Translations under genes and position numbers: made by a program | Shown here: positions 45,043 through 54,886 of the stretch, piece after piece | Layout of the letters: each line of letters opens with the position of its first letter | Numbering within the stretch: the stretch's first letter is position 1 | Assembly (NCBI RefSeq): GCF_023920225.1 | Contig: NZ_CP092588.1 | Location: 930,001-994,000 of the forward strand | Length of the DNA stretch: 64,000 bases | Direction: 5' to 3' | Origin: Vibrio gazogenes | GTDB taxonomy: Bacteria; Pseudomonadota; Gammaproteobacteria; Enterobacterales; Vibrionaceae | The notes under the pieces: model-generated | Databases searched by the model: none | What the model saw: the letters and a program-made list of their open reading frames with translations, nothing else | What the model was told of the DNA's origin: nothing

Positions 45043-45076
45043 GCCATACTCACATGCTACGGTGTGTGAGTATGGC
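45043..45076 (+). terminator. Hairpin after the importer operon
   Basis: GCCATACTCACA and TGTGAGTATGGC form a perfect 12-bp stem around a 10-base loop, 60 bases after the last ATPase stop. The tail is not T-rich, so it may end transcription inefficiently or protect the mRNA end. Confidence 0.6.
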
Positions 45077-45631
45077 GTATAGTTCTTCATCTCACCCACA
45101 CGAACACATACCAGCCCGATTCAGATACGCCATCACATCAAAGTGTCACAATTAATTTACATTCACCCCCATAAACAAACAATCCACCACAAAAAGAAAC
45201 ATTATTCAATCATTACAATCAGTTAGGCGAATTTTTCTTTCATTGATGAAAAATACGTCTATAGTATATTTCAAAGAGTGACAAATATTGGTGAACTAAA
45301 GCCAAGCATTCTGGGATAGAAATATAAATAATACATTTATAAATAAAAGAACAAATAAACAACACCTCTCATTATTGATATGTTTATGTATCTATAAGTT
45401 GTCACAAAATTATTAATTAACCCAAACACCTTTTCTAGCCTAACTTCAATAAAAACATGAACTTCCCCGTTCCAAAAAATTAATCGATTACATTTAAAAA
45501 CATGTAAATTTTTATAAACATAGCTAAAATTTCTTTTGTTTTTTTTTGCTTTAAAGACTAGACGAATTTAAAAATTTTCAGCATTGTTGCTATGCATTTT
45601 ATCGCACTAGCGATTGCAATAGGGTTAATTA

Positions 45632-45643
45632 CTGACATGTCAG
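45632..45643. promoter_or_regulatory. 12-bp palindrome just upstream of the M4 protease gene
   Basis: CTGACATGTCAG, perfect, centred about 45 bases before the ATG inside TTACTGACATGTCAGAAA. It loosely resembles the TTATTGA...TCAATAA type of LuxR/HapR-family operators, but the match is imperfect. The region 45077-45682 upstream is AT-rich and otherwise empty. Confidence 0.35.
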
Positions 45644-45682
45644 AAATTAATTAATGAAAGAATAAATCTCTAGGATTGAGAA

Positions 45683-47515
45683 ATGAATAAAATACAACGT
45701 CACATTCATTGGGTATTCGCTGCGGGTCTGACCGCTGCATTGCCAGTATCCGCTGCAGAAATGGTCACTATGCAGGATAGCTCACAACTTGATCAAGTTC
45801 TGAACACCCAAGCTCGCAGTGTTGCACCGCTTGAAACGGGCTTCAAAGAAATCAAACAAGTTACATTGCCAAATGGTAAAGTAAAAGTCCGCTATCAACA
45901 GACTTACATGGGCATTCCTGTTTACGATACATCAGTTGCTGCAACCTTAACTAAAGGTGTCGTCTCAGGTACAACTGATGTTTATGGAGTTGTTGCTGAA
46001 GGCATTGCAGACGATATTGCAGTCGCATCACCGTCGATTGAACTCAAAGAAGCAATCTCAATTGCTAAATCTTATTATCAACAACAAACTGTCAGTATTA
46101 ATGCTGCTGAATTTGAAAATGAAAAAGCTGAACTGCTGGTACGGCTTGACGAGAACAATCAAGCACAGCTTGTCTATCAAGTAGACTTCTTCGTTGCTGA
46201 TGAACACCCTGCACGCCCATTCTTTTTCATCGATGCAACCAACGGTAATGTCATCAAAACTTGGGAAGGTCTGAATCATATCGAAGCACTCGGTACGGGC
46301 CCTGGTGGAAACAGAAAGACCGGCCAGTATAACTACGGCTCAGATTACCCTGGTTTTATCGTCAATAAATCTGGCTCAACCTGTACCATGAATAACAGTG
46401 TTGTTAAGACAGTGGACCTCAATGGAGGAAAGTCTGGTAGCACTGCTTACAGCTACAGATGTGCAACATCATCGAACTACAACGATTATAAAGCGATCAA
46501 CGGTGCATACTCACCATTGAACGATGCACACTACTTCGGCAAAGTTGTGTTCGATATGTATCAGGATTGGTTGAACACGTCGCCACTGACCTTCCAGCTC
46601 ACCATGCGGGTTCACTATGACACAAACTATGAAAACGCATTCTGGAATGGCTCCAGTATGACTTTTGGTGACGGTGCCACACAGTTCTATCCACTGGTTG
46701 ACCTAAACGTAAGTGCGCATGAAGTGAGTCACGGTTTTACTGAACAAAACTCAGGCCTTGTTTATGAAGGCATGTCTGGTGGTATTAACGAAGCGTTCTC
46801 TGATATTGCCGGTGAAGCAGCTGAATACTTCATGAAAGGCAGTGTTGACTGGCAAATTGGTGCAGCCATTACGAAAGGTTCCGGTGCACTACGTTATTTT
46901 GACCGACCTTCCCGCGATGGCCGTTCAATCGACAACGCTTCTGAATACTACAACGGTCTGAACGTCCACTACTCAAGTGGTGTTTTCAACCGTGCTTACT
47001 ACCTGCTAGCCAACAAATCAGGCTGGAACGCTCGTAAAGGTTTCGAAGTCTTTGCGGTTGCAAACCAACTGTACTGGACACCAACTGCAACATTTGACCA
47101 AGCGGCTTGCGGTGTCTTCAAAGCAGCGAAAGATCTCGGCTACAGCACTTCAGATGTCACTAGCGCATTCAGCACTGTTGGTGTCAATGCTTCATGTAGC
47201 TCAGCGCCACCATCTACGGGAAGTGAACTGAAAAAAGGTCAGTCTGTCACTGTATCCGGTAATCGTAGCTCACAGACTTACTACTCCTTTAAAGGTGATG
47301 GTTCAAACATGACAGTCCAAATCTCCGGTGGTAGCGGTGATGCGGATCTCTATGTGAAAGCCGGCAGTCGCCCAAGCACAAACTCATATGATTGCCGTCC
47401 ATATAAAAGCGGTAGTAATGAGTCATGCTCAGTCAACTCTCGCAGCGGTACAACCTACCACGTGATGTTGAATGGCTACACAGCATACTCTGGTGTAACA
47501 CTGAGTCTAAAATAA
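45683..47515 (+). CDS. M4 family zinc metalloprotease, vibriolysin/HapA-like
   Basis: 610-residue preproenzyme. Signal peptide about 1-25, FTP and PepSY-type propeptide about 28-200, mature thermolysin-fold protease from about 201 (EALGTGPGGN), with HEVSH (346-350), zinc ligand Glu370 in GGINEAFSD and the later catalytic-side residues in NVHYSSGVFNRAYYLL. A C-terminal PPC domain starts near 515 (SGNRSSQTYYSFKGDG). Secreted; in V. cholerae its homologue HapA is switched on by HapR at high cell density and so is indirectly under Qrr control. AGGAT precedes the ATG. Confidence 0.94.
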   Translation: MNKIQRHIHWVFAAGLTAALPVSAAEMVTMQDSSQLDQVLNTQARSVAPLETGFKEIKQVTLPNGKVKVRYQQTYMGIPVYDTSVAATLTKGVVSGTTDVYGVVAEGIADDIAVASPSIELKEAISIAKSYYQQQTVSINAAEFENEKAELLVRLDENNQAQLVYQVDFFVADEHPARPFFFIDATNGNVIKTWEGLNHIEALGTGPGGNRKTGQYNYGSDYPGFIVNKSGSTCTMNNSVVKTVDLNGGKSGSTAYSYRCATSSNYNDYKAINGAYSPLNDAHYFGKVVFDMYQDWLNTSPLTFQLTMRVHYDTNYENAFWNGSSMTFGDGATQFYPLVDLNVSAHEVSHGFTEQNSGLVYEGMSGGINEAFSDIAGEAAEYFMKGSVDWQIGAAITKGSGALRYFDRPSRDGRSIDNASEYYNGLNVHYSSGVFNRAYYLLANKSGWNARKGFEVFAVANQLYWTPTATFDQAACGVFKAAKDLGYSTSDVTSAFSTVGVNASCSSAPPSTGSELKKGQSVTVSGNRSSQTYYSFKGDGSNMTVQISGGSGDADLYVKAGSRPSTNSYDCRPYKSGSNESCSVNSRSGTTYHVMLNGYTAYSGVTLSLK

Positions 47516-47570
47516 GACTGAGTTAGATATCTGTTTGACATCTAATTCAACACATTGAAGTCAACAATAA

Positions 47571-47604
47571 AAGCGCATGGATGAATTCTCCATGCGCTTT
47601 TTTT
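47571..47604 (+). terminator. Rho-independent terminator of the protease gene
   Basis: AAGCGCATGGA and TCCATGCGCTT form an 11-bp stem followed by seven Ts, 55 bases after the stop. Confidence 0.93.
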
Positions 47605-47756
47605 ATCGCCGGACGTTTTATCGCCGGATAAGATACACCCCGAGTTCGCTACCGACATTTATTTGTGGTGAAGTTTTAATTTCTGTTATAAGTGAAGTAT
47701 GACGCGACGGAGAGCTGCGTATGTCACACCGCGGTTGCAAGTAACGAGGAAATAAA

Positions 47757-47882
47757 ATGACCAGTCAAGGTGATTATATCGAAATCAATGGGACTTCCCT
47801 TTACTACGAACTCTCAGGGAACTCAGATGGGGAACCATTGGTGATAATTCTAAAACAATTTTTGTCACAACCTCAAGATTAA
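47757..47882 (+). pseudogene. Alpha/beta-hydrolase, N-terminal stub
   Basis: ATG with AGGA six bases upstream; 41 codons beginning MTSQGDYIEINGTSLYYELS and reaching GEPLVIIL, the standard opening of alpha/beta-hydrolases just before the oxyanion HGxG motif. The frame then turns to KQFLSQPQD and stops. The remaining 200 or more residues are missing. Confidence 0.65.
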
Positions 47883-47979
47883 CCCAACTATTGCCCCGAC
47901 GCTTATCACTGAAGCATGTTTAGATCATATTCAGTGAGCGATATAAACGTCTTACATTGAGAATATATAAGGATAGACA

Positions 47980-48732
47980 ATGAACCATCAAAAGGTCACG
48001 ATCATTACAGGTGGAGGACGAGGCATCGGAGCCGCAACCGCAAAAATTTTTGCACACCACGGCTATGCCGTCTGTATCAACTATAAATCTAATTCAGCAT
48101 CTGCCAATCATCTGGCACAGGAAATTACGACACAAGGTGGTCGTTGTATTACAGTACAAGCGGATATTTCTCTTGAAGACGAGGTGTTGCGTTTGTTTGA
48201 AACCGTGGATCAACAATTAGGTGCCGTATCGGTACTCGTCAATAACGCCGGTATATTAAAGCCTCAGATGCGCTTAGAGGACATGAGTGCTGACAGAATC
48301 AATACGATTCTGACCAATAATGTCACAAGTTACTTTTTGTGCTGTCGGGAAGCGATCAAACGCATGTCGACTCGGCACGGAGGACTGGGTGGAGTGATTG
48401 TCAATGTTTCATCAGGTGCCGCACGTTCGGGATCACCACATGAGTATATTGATTATGCAGCGTCAAAAGGAGCTGTCGACACCTTAACCAAAGGGCTGTC
48501 GTTAGAGGTTGCAGCCGATGGCATCAGGGTCAACTGCGTGCGTCCCGGTTTTATTTACACAGACATGCACACTGACGGTGGTGAACCTGAACGCATTGAA
48601 AGGCTAAAAAGCGTCATTCCTCTGCAAAGAGGTGGTCTACCGGAAGAGGTTGCTGAGGCAATTTATTGGTTAGCTTCTGAAAAATCATCATTTTCGACAG
48701 GAAACTATTTAGATGTAACCGGGGGGTTATAA
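47980..48732 (+). CDS. SDR family NAD(P)-dependent oxidoreductase
   Basis: 250-residue short-chain dehydrogenase: TGGGRGIGAAT (residues about 11-21), NNAGIL, catalytic Ser in NVSSGA and Tyr/Lys in YIDYAASKGA, and the C-terminal GNYLDVTGGL. AAGGA is eight bases upstream of the ATG. Glucose-1-dehydrogenase/FabG-like; substrate unknown. The upstream hydrolase stub may once have been its partner. Confidence 0.9.
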   Translation: MNHQKVTIITGGGRGIGAATAKIFAHHGYAVCINYKSNSASANHLAQEITTQGGRCITVQADISLEDEVLRLFETVDQQLGAVSVLVNNAGILKPQMRLEDMSADRINTILTNNVTSYFLCCREAIKRMSTRHGGLGGVIVNVSSGAARSGSPHEYIDYAASKGAVDTLTKGLSLEVAADGIRVNCVRPGFIYTDMHTDGGEPERIERLKSVIPLQRGGLPEEVAEAIYWLASEKSSFSTGNYLDVTGGL

Positions 48733-48830
48733 CGTACGATAGGCAAAACAGGAATGAGGCCAAATGATGTGGAAGTGGAGATACCGACACACCATTATGA
48801 CAATCGTCAATTCAGTGGATGCTTATCGGA

Positions 48831-49034
48831 TTATTGATGCTGCTTAAAGAAGCGCTCAGCGCTGGCAAAGAGAGATTCACAGTGTTTTTTCTGCTGACTG
48901 TATTCGGCAGAATCTTCAGACATGCCATTCAGAACTTCTTGGGCACTATGGTATTCTTTCACCATCACTTCAAACTTGGCTTCATAACCACTTTTTTTAT
49001 GCTTTTTAGGAGATTTATCGCGTTTCTTTCTCAT
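48831..49034 (-). CDS. Small highly charged protein, unknown
   Basis: 67 residues. N-terminus very basic (MRKKRDKSPKKHKKSGY), then an acidic-mixed helical part ending ERFFKQHQ. AAAGGA lies six bases before the ATG. Soluble, no signal peptide, possibly nucleic-acid binding. Lone minus-strand gene in a plus-strand stretch; not recognised. Confidence 0.6.
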   Translation of the reverse strand: MRKKRDKSPKKHKKSGYEAKFEVMVKEYHSAQEVLNGMSEDSAEYSQQKKHCESLFASAERFFKQHQ

Positions 49035-49796
49035 TCTTGTTCCTTTCTAAACAAATTTCGTAAAGGTCATGGGTCAACATTAAATTTAGAGTTACTTTAT
49101 TTTTATCAAAATTATCGACACTTGGATAAATTGAATGTGCAATTTATACATTTCAGCATTGATATTCGTTTTTATCTAAAACTCTAACTCACAATATGAT
49201 CATTATTTTTGTGACGACCACACCCAAAACACTTACATTTTCAGGATTCATCATTCACCTAAACAGATAAAAATGAGGCTATTTAATGGAAGATAAAGAA
49301 TAAGTTGCTACAGGCGTTGTATAACGAAATGACTCGAAAGAAAACTAAGAAGATACTCGAACTATATGTTTCATTAATAGCTCACGTTTAGGAGCTGGAG
49401 CCACTATACACTCATTCCTATAAATAGATAGTGATTTTCCGTTTTTTCCAATCACACCCAAATTTTTGCGTCGAGTGACGAAATGACACAAGCAACAAAT
49501 AGCAGTTAAACATCCGTTATATCAGTATGTTACTACTAAAGACGCGGTTAAACAGGTAACAGTTCAAGGTCATAAAAAATAAAATGAGAAAAAGATAGCT
49601 TTTATCAGATTCGTCGGTATACTGTTCATCAGCTCTTAAGAAAAGAGCTATTTATTTACTTTAAGATCAAATTTCTCTCGGTTCTACATCGATTTTTCGT
49701 TTGCGTACCTACGATAAAATATATATCTCTAAAATAGATAATAGCACTTATTAGCTAACAACACTTAATATTAAATTATCAAATATAGAGGTATCT
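49035..49796. other. Upstream and leader region of the cold-shock gene
   Basis: 760 bp without a supported gene. The last 200 bases probably form a long 5' leader, as usual for cspA-type genes; AGCTCTTAAGAAAAGAGCT at 49631-49649 is a clear stem-loop. The promoter was not placed. Confidence 0.45.
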
Positions 49797-50009
49797 ATGT
49801 CTAATAAAACAACTGGTTCAGTAAAATGGTTTAACGAAACGAAAGGCTTTGGTTTTATTTCTCCAGATAACGGTGGTGATGACGTATTCGTTCATTTCCA
49901 ATCAATCGTTTCTACAGGTTTTAAAACATTGAACGAAGGCCAAAAGGTATCGTTCGTTGTTGAACAAGGTCAAAAAGGATTACAAGCAGCGCAAGTCACT
50001 GTTATGTAA
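49797..50009 (+). CDS. Cold-shock domain protein (CspA family)
   Basis: 70 residues, the standard size. RNP1-type KGFGFISPD and RNP2-type DVFVHFQSI are both intact, starting from TTGSVKWFNETKG. Binds single-stranded RNA/DNA and acts as an RNA chaperone. GAGG stands six bases before the ATG; a hairpin follows the stop. Confidence 0.96.
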   Translation: MSNKTTGSVKWFNETKGFGFISPDNGGDDVFVHFQSIVSTGFKTLNEGQKVSFVVEQGQKGLQAAQVTVM

Positions 50010-50019
50010 TACTTGGTAT

Positions 50020-50043
50020 GGCATCAGCATCCGCTGATGCCAT
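50020..50043 (+). terminator. Hairpin after the cold-shock gene
   Basis: TGGCATCAGC-ATCC-GCTGATGCCA, a perfect 10-bp stem 10 bases after the stop, with a short TTC tail. Confidence 0.65.
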
Positions 50044-50153
50044 TCAAATGTCTCAGCTTCAAATCACATTATACATACCAAACCATTTCCCTCTTTCCAA
50101 ATTCATTTTTCCCCTTTGTAAAATATCAATTATTCATCTCATAGATAAAACAA

Positions 50154-50180
50154 GAATTGCATGAATTGCATGAATTGCAT
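50154..50180. repeat. Three perfect 9-bp tandem repeats
   Basis: GAATTGCAT three times head to tail, about 108 bases upstream of the MerR-type gene. A simple repeat that may vary in copy number. Confidence 0.8.
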
Positions 50181-50287
50181 AAAACATTGCGCTTCAACGA
50201 ATTTTAGCAATAGTTTAACTTGTCTTTTCAACATCCTATGCAACAATTGCTATACGCAATAAGATCTTAGAGAACAAGGAGATAACG

Positions 50288-50647
50288 GTGTTTATCAATG
50301 AAGCATCAAAACGCTCTGGCGCGACTCAACGGGCAATCAGACTGTATGAATCTCTCGGATTATTGAATGTTTCCCGCTCAGGTAAATATCGAGTTTATAA
50401 TCAACAACACATCAGTCTGATCAAGATTATTAAAGAAGCACAAACACTTGGGATTCAACTCTCCGATCTGGTCGCCTTAAAAAGTGATCAAGAAGATTTA
50501 GACTGGGCATTAGTGAGCGATTTTCTAGTTCAGCAGCAAAAAATCGTTGAAGAAAAAATAAAAACATTAGAAATACAAAAACAGCGTATTGCCGATTATC
50601 GCGTTTCGATTGACCAGTGTATTCGAGGGGTTGACTCTGACCTTTAG
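50288..50647 (+). CDS. MerR family transcriptional regulator
   Basis: 119 residues from GTG 50288, with AAGGAG five bases upstream. MerR winged HTH about 1-70 (ASKRSGATQRAIRLYESLGL) and a C-terminal dimerisation coiled coil (VQQQKIVEEKIKTLEIQKQR). No metal-binding Cys cluster, so more like the small-molecule or redox group. It is 48 bp upstream of the oxidoreductase gene and probably controls it. Confidence 0.9.
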   Translation: MFINEASKRSGATQRAIRLYESLGLLNVSRSGKYRVYNQQHISLIKIIKEAQTLGIQLSDLVALKSDQEDLDWALVSDFLVQQQKIVEEKIKTLEIQKQRIADYRVSIDQCIRGVDSDL

Positions 50648-50695
50648 GTCAGAGTTTAAACTACCAACCTCGATACACTACGGAGCAATCAGATT

Positions 50696-51271
50696 ATGAA
50701 AAAAATTCTCGTCATCAATGCCAACCCCAAATCTAGCAGTTTTTGTAAATCCTTAACGGAAAAATATACATCAGTTGCGGCAGACAAACATGATGTCAAG
50801 CAAATCCACATTGGTGATCTGAATTTCGAAATCAGTCTAAACGAAGGGTATGATGAAATAGCAACCTTAGAGCCTGATTTATTAGATTTCCAAAACAAGA
50901 TTCAATGGGCAGAACATATTGTCATTATTAGCCCGGTTTGGTGGGGAACAATACCAGCAAAATTCAAAGGTGCGATTGATCGAACCTTTTTACCCAATTT
51001 CTCATTCAAATACTTAGAGGGTAAATTGATTCCTCAAAAGTTGTTGAAAGGACGAACATCTGAGCTGATCATCACCCTTGATACGCCACCTTTCTGGTAC
51101 CGACTTCTCTATGGTAATCCGATATACAAACAGTTGAAGCATGCCATTTTAGACTTTTGTGGTATAAAAAATACCTCTTCGACGTATTTTGGTCCAATGA
51201 TAAACTCAAGTGACAACCATCGGGAAGCTTGGTTGAATAAAACCGCGCAACTGGCAAGCAAAATAAAGTAA
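50696..51271 (+). CDS. NAD(P)H-dependent flavodoxin-fold oxidoreductase
   Basis: 191 residues of the NQO1/Flavodoxin_2 group: N-terminal ILVINANPKSSSFCKSLTEK (FMN phosphate loop), VIISPVWWGTIPAKFKGAID in the middle. Reduces quinones or similar electrophiles using FMN. Paired with the MerR regulator just upstream, as often seen for drug- or quinone-responsive pairs. Confidence 0.9.
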   Translation: MKKILVINANPKSSSFCKSLTEKYTSVAADKHDVKQIHIGDLNFEISLNEGYDEIATLEPDLLDFQNKIQWAEHIVIISPVWWGTIPAKFKGAIDRTFLPNFSFKYLEGKLIPQKLLKGRTSELIITLDTPPFWYRLLYGNPIYKQLKHAILDFCGIKNTSSTYFGPMINSSDNHREAWLNKTAQLASKIK

Positions 51272-51289
51272 CAGTGTATCGTTGAACAA

Positions 51290-51323
51290 CCCCAATGCAT
51301 GAGTTAATACGCATGCATTGGGG
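51290..51323 (+). terminator. Hairpin after the oxidoreductase gene
   Basis: CCCCAATGCATG and CATGCATTGGGG pair perfectly over 12 bp around a 10-base loop, 18 bases after the stop. Confidence 0.75.
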
Positions 51324-51652
51324 GCTCTGTTATTTGACTCACGCCTTTCAACTGACGTTTCTCTTCAGCGATTTCCGGTCCAATGATTCCGTGTCATTAC
51401 GATTTATCTGCCCAAATTTCAATACGATAGCCATAAAATCCCCACCCATCCATATTACAGGCCGATGACACCAATACGAATCAAATTGAGTATTGATCTC
51501 AATTATATGGATCTTTTTGTTGACCAGATCACACCTTTGACTATAAGTTTATGCAACTTTTCATACGGAATTGAATCATAGGTAATTGAACCGATACCAA
51601 TCAATGCTGTAGATATTTCTCAGTAATACTCTGACTAACAAGCCATGAAAAA
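51324..51652. other. Spacer upstream of the phosphoethanolamine transferase
   Basis: About 330 bp with no supported gene; presumably holds the promoter of the following gene. Confidence 0.4.
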
Positions 51653-53290
51653 ATGAAAATAATAAATACGATCAAACAATTAAAATTATCTTATCATGCA
51701 ATCACAATCATCATTGCTATTTATTTTTCGGTTATTCTAAATCTGCCGATATATAAATCACTGCATGAGATTTTTAATCAATTGGATGCAGTTAAAACTG
51801 GGTTCATTATTTCTATTCCATTCTTTTTTACTTTTGCTTTAACCATTATTTTCAGTTTATTTTCATGGCCAAAAATAACGAAAATATTCTTTTCTATCCT
51901 GCTGTTAACATCGAGTCTTGTCAGTTATGCCACTTACAATTATGGCACGATATTCAATGCTGAAATGATAGAAAACCTGATTGAGACTAACGTCGGTGAG
52001 GCCTCTTCTTACCTTAGCCTCAGATCGGTTCTTTGGTTTCTTGGTCTGGGAGTCTTACCAACCATACTGTTAATCTTAACCCCGATCAAACAGGAAAGGT
52101 TCCTCGCTTTATTGACGAAAAAATTGGGGATTATTTTAATCTCTGGATTAGGAATTGGCCTGATTGCTTCAGCATATTATCAAGATTATGTATCAGTCGG
52201 ACGCAATAACGGCTATATCAAGCGAATGATTATCCCAACATATTATGTGAATGGTATCGCTGAATATATTCATCAGACATATTTTTATACACCGTTACCT
52301 TATGTCCACATTGGATTGGATGCAAAACAACAGACAGCGGCTCCCGGCCAAAAACCATCCTTGGTAGTATTCATCCTGGGTGAAACCGCCAGAACATACA
52401 ATTATCACTCAAATGGTTACCCAAGACCCACGACCCCTTTCACCGATGCGCAAGGGGTGATCTCCTATCAACATGTCGCTTCTTGTGGCACAGCCACCGC
52501 CGTCTCGGTTCCCTGCATGTTTTCTCGTCTCGACAGAAAAAACTATAATGAGCAACGCGCCTATCATCAGGACAACCTGATCGACGTCTTAAACAGGGCG
52601 GGTATCGATATTTTCTGGAAAGAGAATGATGCCGCCAGTAAAGGAATTCCCAAACATGTCAAATATCAGGAGCTGAAACGTAATTCTCATCATCCGTTAT
52701 GTACGCTTGATGGGTGTAAAGATATGGCTTTGCTCAATCATTTCGAGCAGGATATTCATGCACTACAGGGCAATAGCTTGGTGGTACTCCACTTGATCGG
52801 AAGCCATGGGCCGGCTTATTTTCAGCGTTATCCGCAAGAATTTGCGTACTTTCAGCCGGATTGTCAGCGGGATGATATTGAAAACTGTACCCATGAGCAG
52901 CTCATCAATACTTACGATAACACGATCCGCTATACCGACTACGTCGTCGCCCAGACGATCGACCGGTTAAAACAATTCTCTGACCGCTATAATACCGCGC
53001 TGATCTATCTCTCTGACCATGGTGAATCTTTAGGTGAGAATGGTATCTATCTGCATGGTTTACCCTACTCTATCGCACCGATGGAACAGAAACATGTGCC
53101 GTTGATGGTGTGGTTGTCTGATGGGTATCAAGCCGCGCAACATATCGATGAATCCTGTCTGAAAAAACAGGCCGCAACAGTACATGTGTCACAAGACAAT
53201 CTGTTTGATTCACTGCTTGGCGCACTCAATGTTTCAACCCATCTCTATCGACCGGCAAAAGATATCTTTTCCGCATGCCGAAAAAGATAG
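51653..53290 (+). CDS. Phosphoethanolamine transferase, EptA/MCR family
   Basis: 545 residues. Five N-terminal membrane helices (to about 175) and a periplasmic sulfatase-fold catalytic domain from about 230. Metal ligand Glu244 in LGETART, nucleophile Thr280 in SCGTATAVSVPCMF, and YLSDHGESLGENGIYLHG near the C-terminus; six or more Cys suggest disulphides. Transfers phosphoethanolamine to lipid A, lowering negative charge and, in relatives, giving polymyxin resistance. The ribosome site before ATG 51653 is weak. Confidence 0.92.
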   Translation: MKIINTIKQLKLSYHAITIIIAIYFSVILNLPIYKSLHEIFNQLDAVKTGFIISIPFFFTFALTIIFSLFSWPKITKIFFSILLLTSSLVSYATYNYGTIFNAEMIENLIETNVGEASSYLSLRSVLWFLGLGVLPTILLILTPIKQERFLALLTKKLGIILISGLGIGLIASAYYQDYVSVGRNNGYIKRMIIPTYYVNGIAEYIHQTYFYTPLPYVHIGLDAKQQTAAPGQKPSLVVFILGETARTYNYHSNGYPRPTTPFTDAQGVISYQHVASCGTATAVSVPCMFSRLDRKNYNEQRAYHQDNLIDVLNRAGIDIFWKENDAASKGIPKHVKYQELKRNSHHPLCTLDGCKDMALLNHFEQDIHALQGNSLVVLHLIGSHGPAYFQRYPQEFAYFQPDCQRDDIENCTHEQLINTYDNTIRYTDYVVAQTIDRLKQFSDRYNTALIYLSDHGESLGENGIYLHGLPYSIAPMEQKHVPLMVWLSDGYQAAQHIDESCLKKQAATVHVSQDNLFDSLLGALNVSTHLYRPAKDIFSACRKR

Positions 53291-53405
53291 TACCGTAAAT
53301 CCCAAGTCAATCAGATCAGAGGGGGCACAGACCTGCTCTGATCTGTCTCAGTGCCATAGCGCGGATATTAACGCGTGTGTCCCACGGCCTGTATTTGCTT
53401 TACCG

Positions 53406-54212
53406 TCATTGGATAACCGAAGCCTGATTGTACATCTCTTGCTCGCTACGAAATAAAGGGATACCCAATGTCTGATGCATTTTGACCAGCCACGGTTGTT
53501 CCAAGCCGATGTTTTCCATCGCAACTTTGTCGAGAAAAATGGTTTCCGGGTTTCCCGCACTCACCACAGCACCGTCGGCCATCACATAAACGTAATCGCA
53601 CAACTCGTAAATCAGATCGATATCATGGCTGGACATCACAACATGTTTGCCGAGAGAAGCAAATGTCTCAATCAAAGATTTCATCTGACGTGTTCCGATG
53701 GGATCCAGCCCGGCAGTCGGCTCATCCAGCAGCAGATACGAACTGTCTAACACCAGCGCACCGGCAATCGCGACCCGCTTTTTCTGACCATAGCTCAAAG
53801 CATGAACCGGCTGATTGATCAGGTTTTGACCATCTACCAATGATAACGCATCGCTGACTCGCCGCTCGATCTCTGCTTCATTCACCCTCAGATTTCTTAA
53901 GCTAAAAGCAATGTCATCAAAGACATCGGTATAAAATATTTGCTGATCCGGTTCCTGAAACACCAGCGTGACGCGCTGTCGATACTCAAACAACGATTTT
54001 TTCGCGTATGTCAGGGGCTGACCTTGCCATAAAACGTTGCCATGACGTGGCCGGTATAAACCAAGTAAGAGTTTAAACAGTGTCGATTTACCACAACCGT
54101 TGGCACCGACCACCCCGATGACCGAATGTGCCGTGAAATCCATCGACACATGCTTGAGTACCGGTGAGCCATCCTCATAAGCAAAATCAACCGCTTGAAC
54201 CGCTAACGTCAT
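53406..54212 (-). CDS. cbiO: Cobalt ABC transporter ATPase CbiO
   Basis: 268 residues. Walker A GANGCGKSTLFK, Q-loop in VFQEPDQQIF, signature LSYGQKKRVAIAGAL and Walker B YLLLDEPTAGLDP. Energises the CbiMNQ cobalt importer. Last gene of the operon; the start overlaps the cbiQ stop in TAATG. Converges with the phosphoethanolamine transferase gene. Confidence 0.94.
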   Translation of the reverse strand: MTLAVQAVDFAYEDGSPVLKHVSMDFTAHSVIGVVGANGCGKSTLFKLLLGLYRPRHGNVLWQGQPLTYAKKSLFEYRQRVTLVFQEPDQQIFYTDVFDDIAFSLRNLRVNEAEIERRVSDALSLVDGQNLINQPVHALSYGQKKRVAIAGALVLDSSYLLLDEPTAGLDPIGTRQMKSLIETFASLGKHVVMSSHDIDLIYELCDYVYVMADGAVVSAGNPETIFLDKVAMENIGLEQPWLVKMHQTLGIPLFRSEQEMYNQASVIQ

Positions 54213-54886
54213 TAGAGAAACTCTCCTTGATATAGCTTCACAAAAAGGGATGCTTTCATCTGTTGATGGCGCACCAAGACACGCTGTAACAACATCGCCG
54301 CTAACTGTGCCAGAGATTTAAGCCAGTTACGGCGACGGATATAACCAAAGCGCAATGTTTGGGCGGTAAAAATGGCGTGCGCTTCTTCAATCAAAATAAA
54401 AATAAACCGATACGTCAGTAACATTTGTTCAACCAGTACCATCGGTAACCGCGTTGCTTTCAGCAACCGGATACACTGGTTGAATGGCGTCGATACCACA
54501 AAACAGTAAGTGGCAGCAATCGAACATAAACAACGTATCAATGTTTGCTCAGCCATCCCCCATAACTCACGACTGACGCCGAAAAATCCGTCAGCAACCG
54601 GCAGACTGATGATCAATCCATCCGGCTGTTGATGATAGGTCAACACCATCGCAATAATGCTGAAGAGCAAAAATCCGGCGGGTAACCGCAACCAACGCAG
54701 GTATTGCCTGAGCGTGATCCGGCCACCGACACAAGTCAGCAGCATCAACAACAGAAACAGTCCCCATTGATAAACAACCGGTAGTGTGAGAGCCAGAATC
54801 AACGTGACGAGATAAAACCAGCCTTTGTACACGGGGGGCACATGAACCCACCGACTCCGATAGGCATACTTATCGATGAGTAACAT
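54212..54886 (-). CDS. cbiQ: Cobalt transporter transmembrane coupling protein CbiQ
   Basis: 224 residues, T-component of the energy-coupling-factor cobalt importer. Hydrophobic N-terminal half and the EcfT-type coupling region with MLLTYRFIFILIEEAHAIFT and QTLRFGYIRRRNW. Overlaps cbiN by 17 bp. Confidence 0.92.
   Translation of the reverse strand: MLLIDKYAYRSRWVHVPPVYKGWFYLVTLILALTLPVVYQWGLFLLLMLLTCVGGRITLRQYLRWLRLPAGFLLFSIIAMVLTYHQQPDGLIISLPVADGFFGVSRELWGMAEQTLIRCLCSIAATYCFVVSTPFNQCIRLLKATRLPMVLVEQMLLTYRFIFILIEEAHAIFTAQTLRFGYIRRRNWLKSLAQLAAMLLQRVLVRHQQMKASLFVKLYQGEFL

Noticed and set aside
48819..49187. 122-codon plus-strand frame
   Set aside because: Phe-rich shadow of the minus-strand charged protein, which has the better ribosome site and composition.
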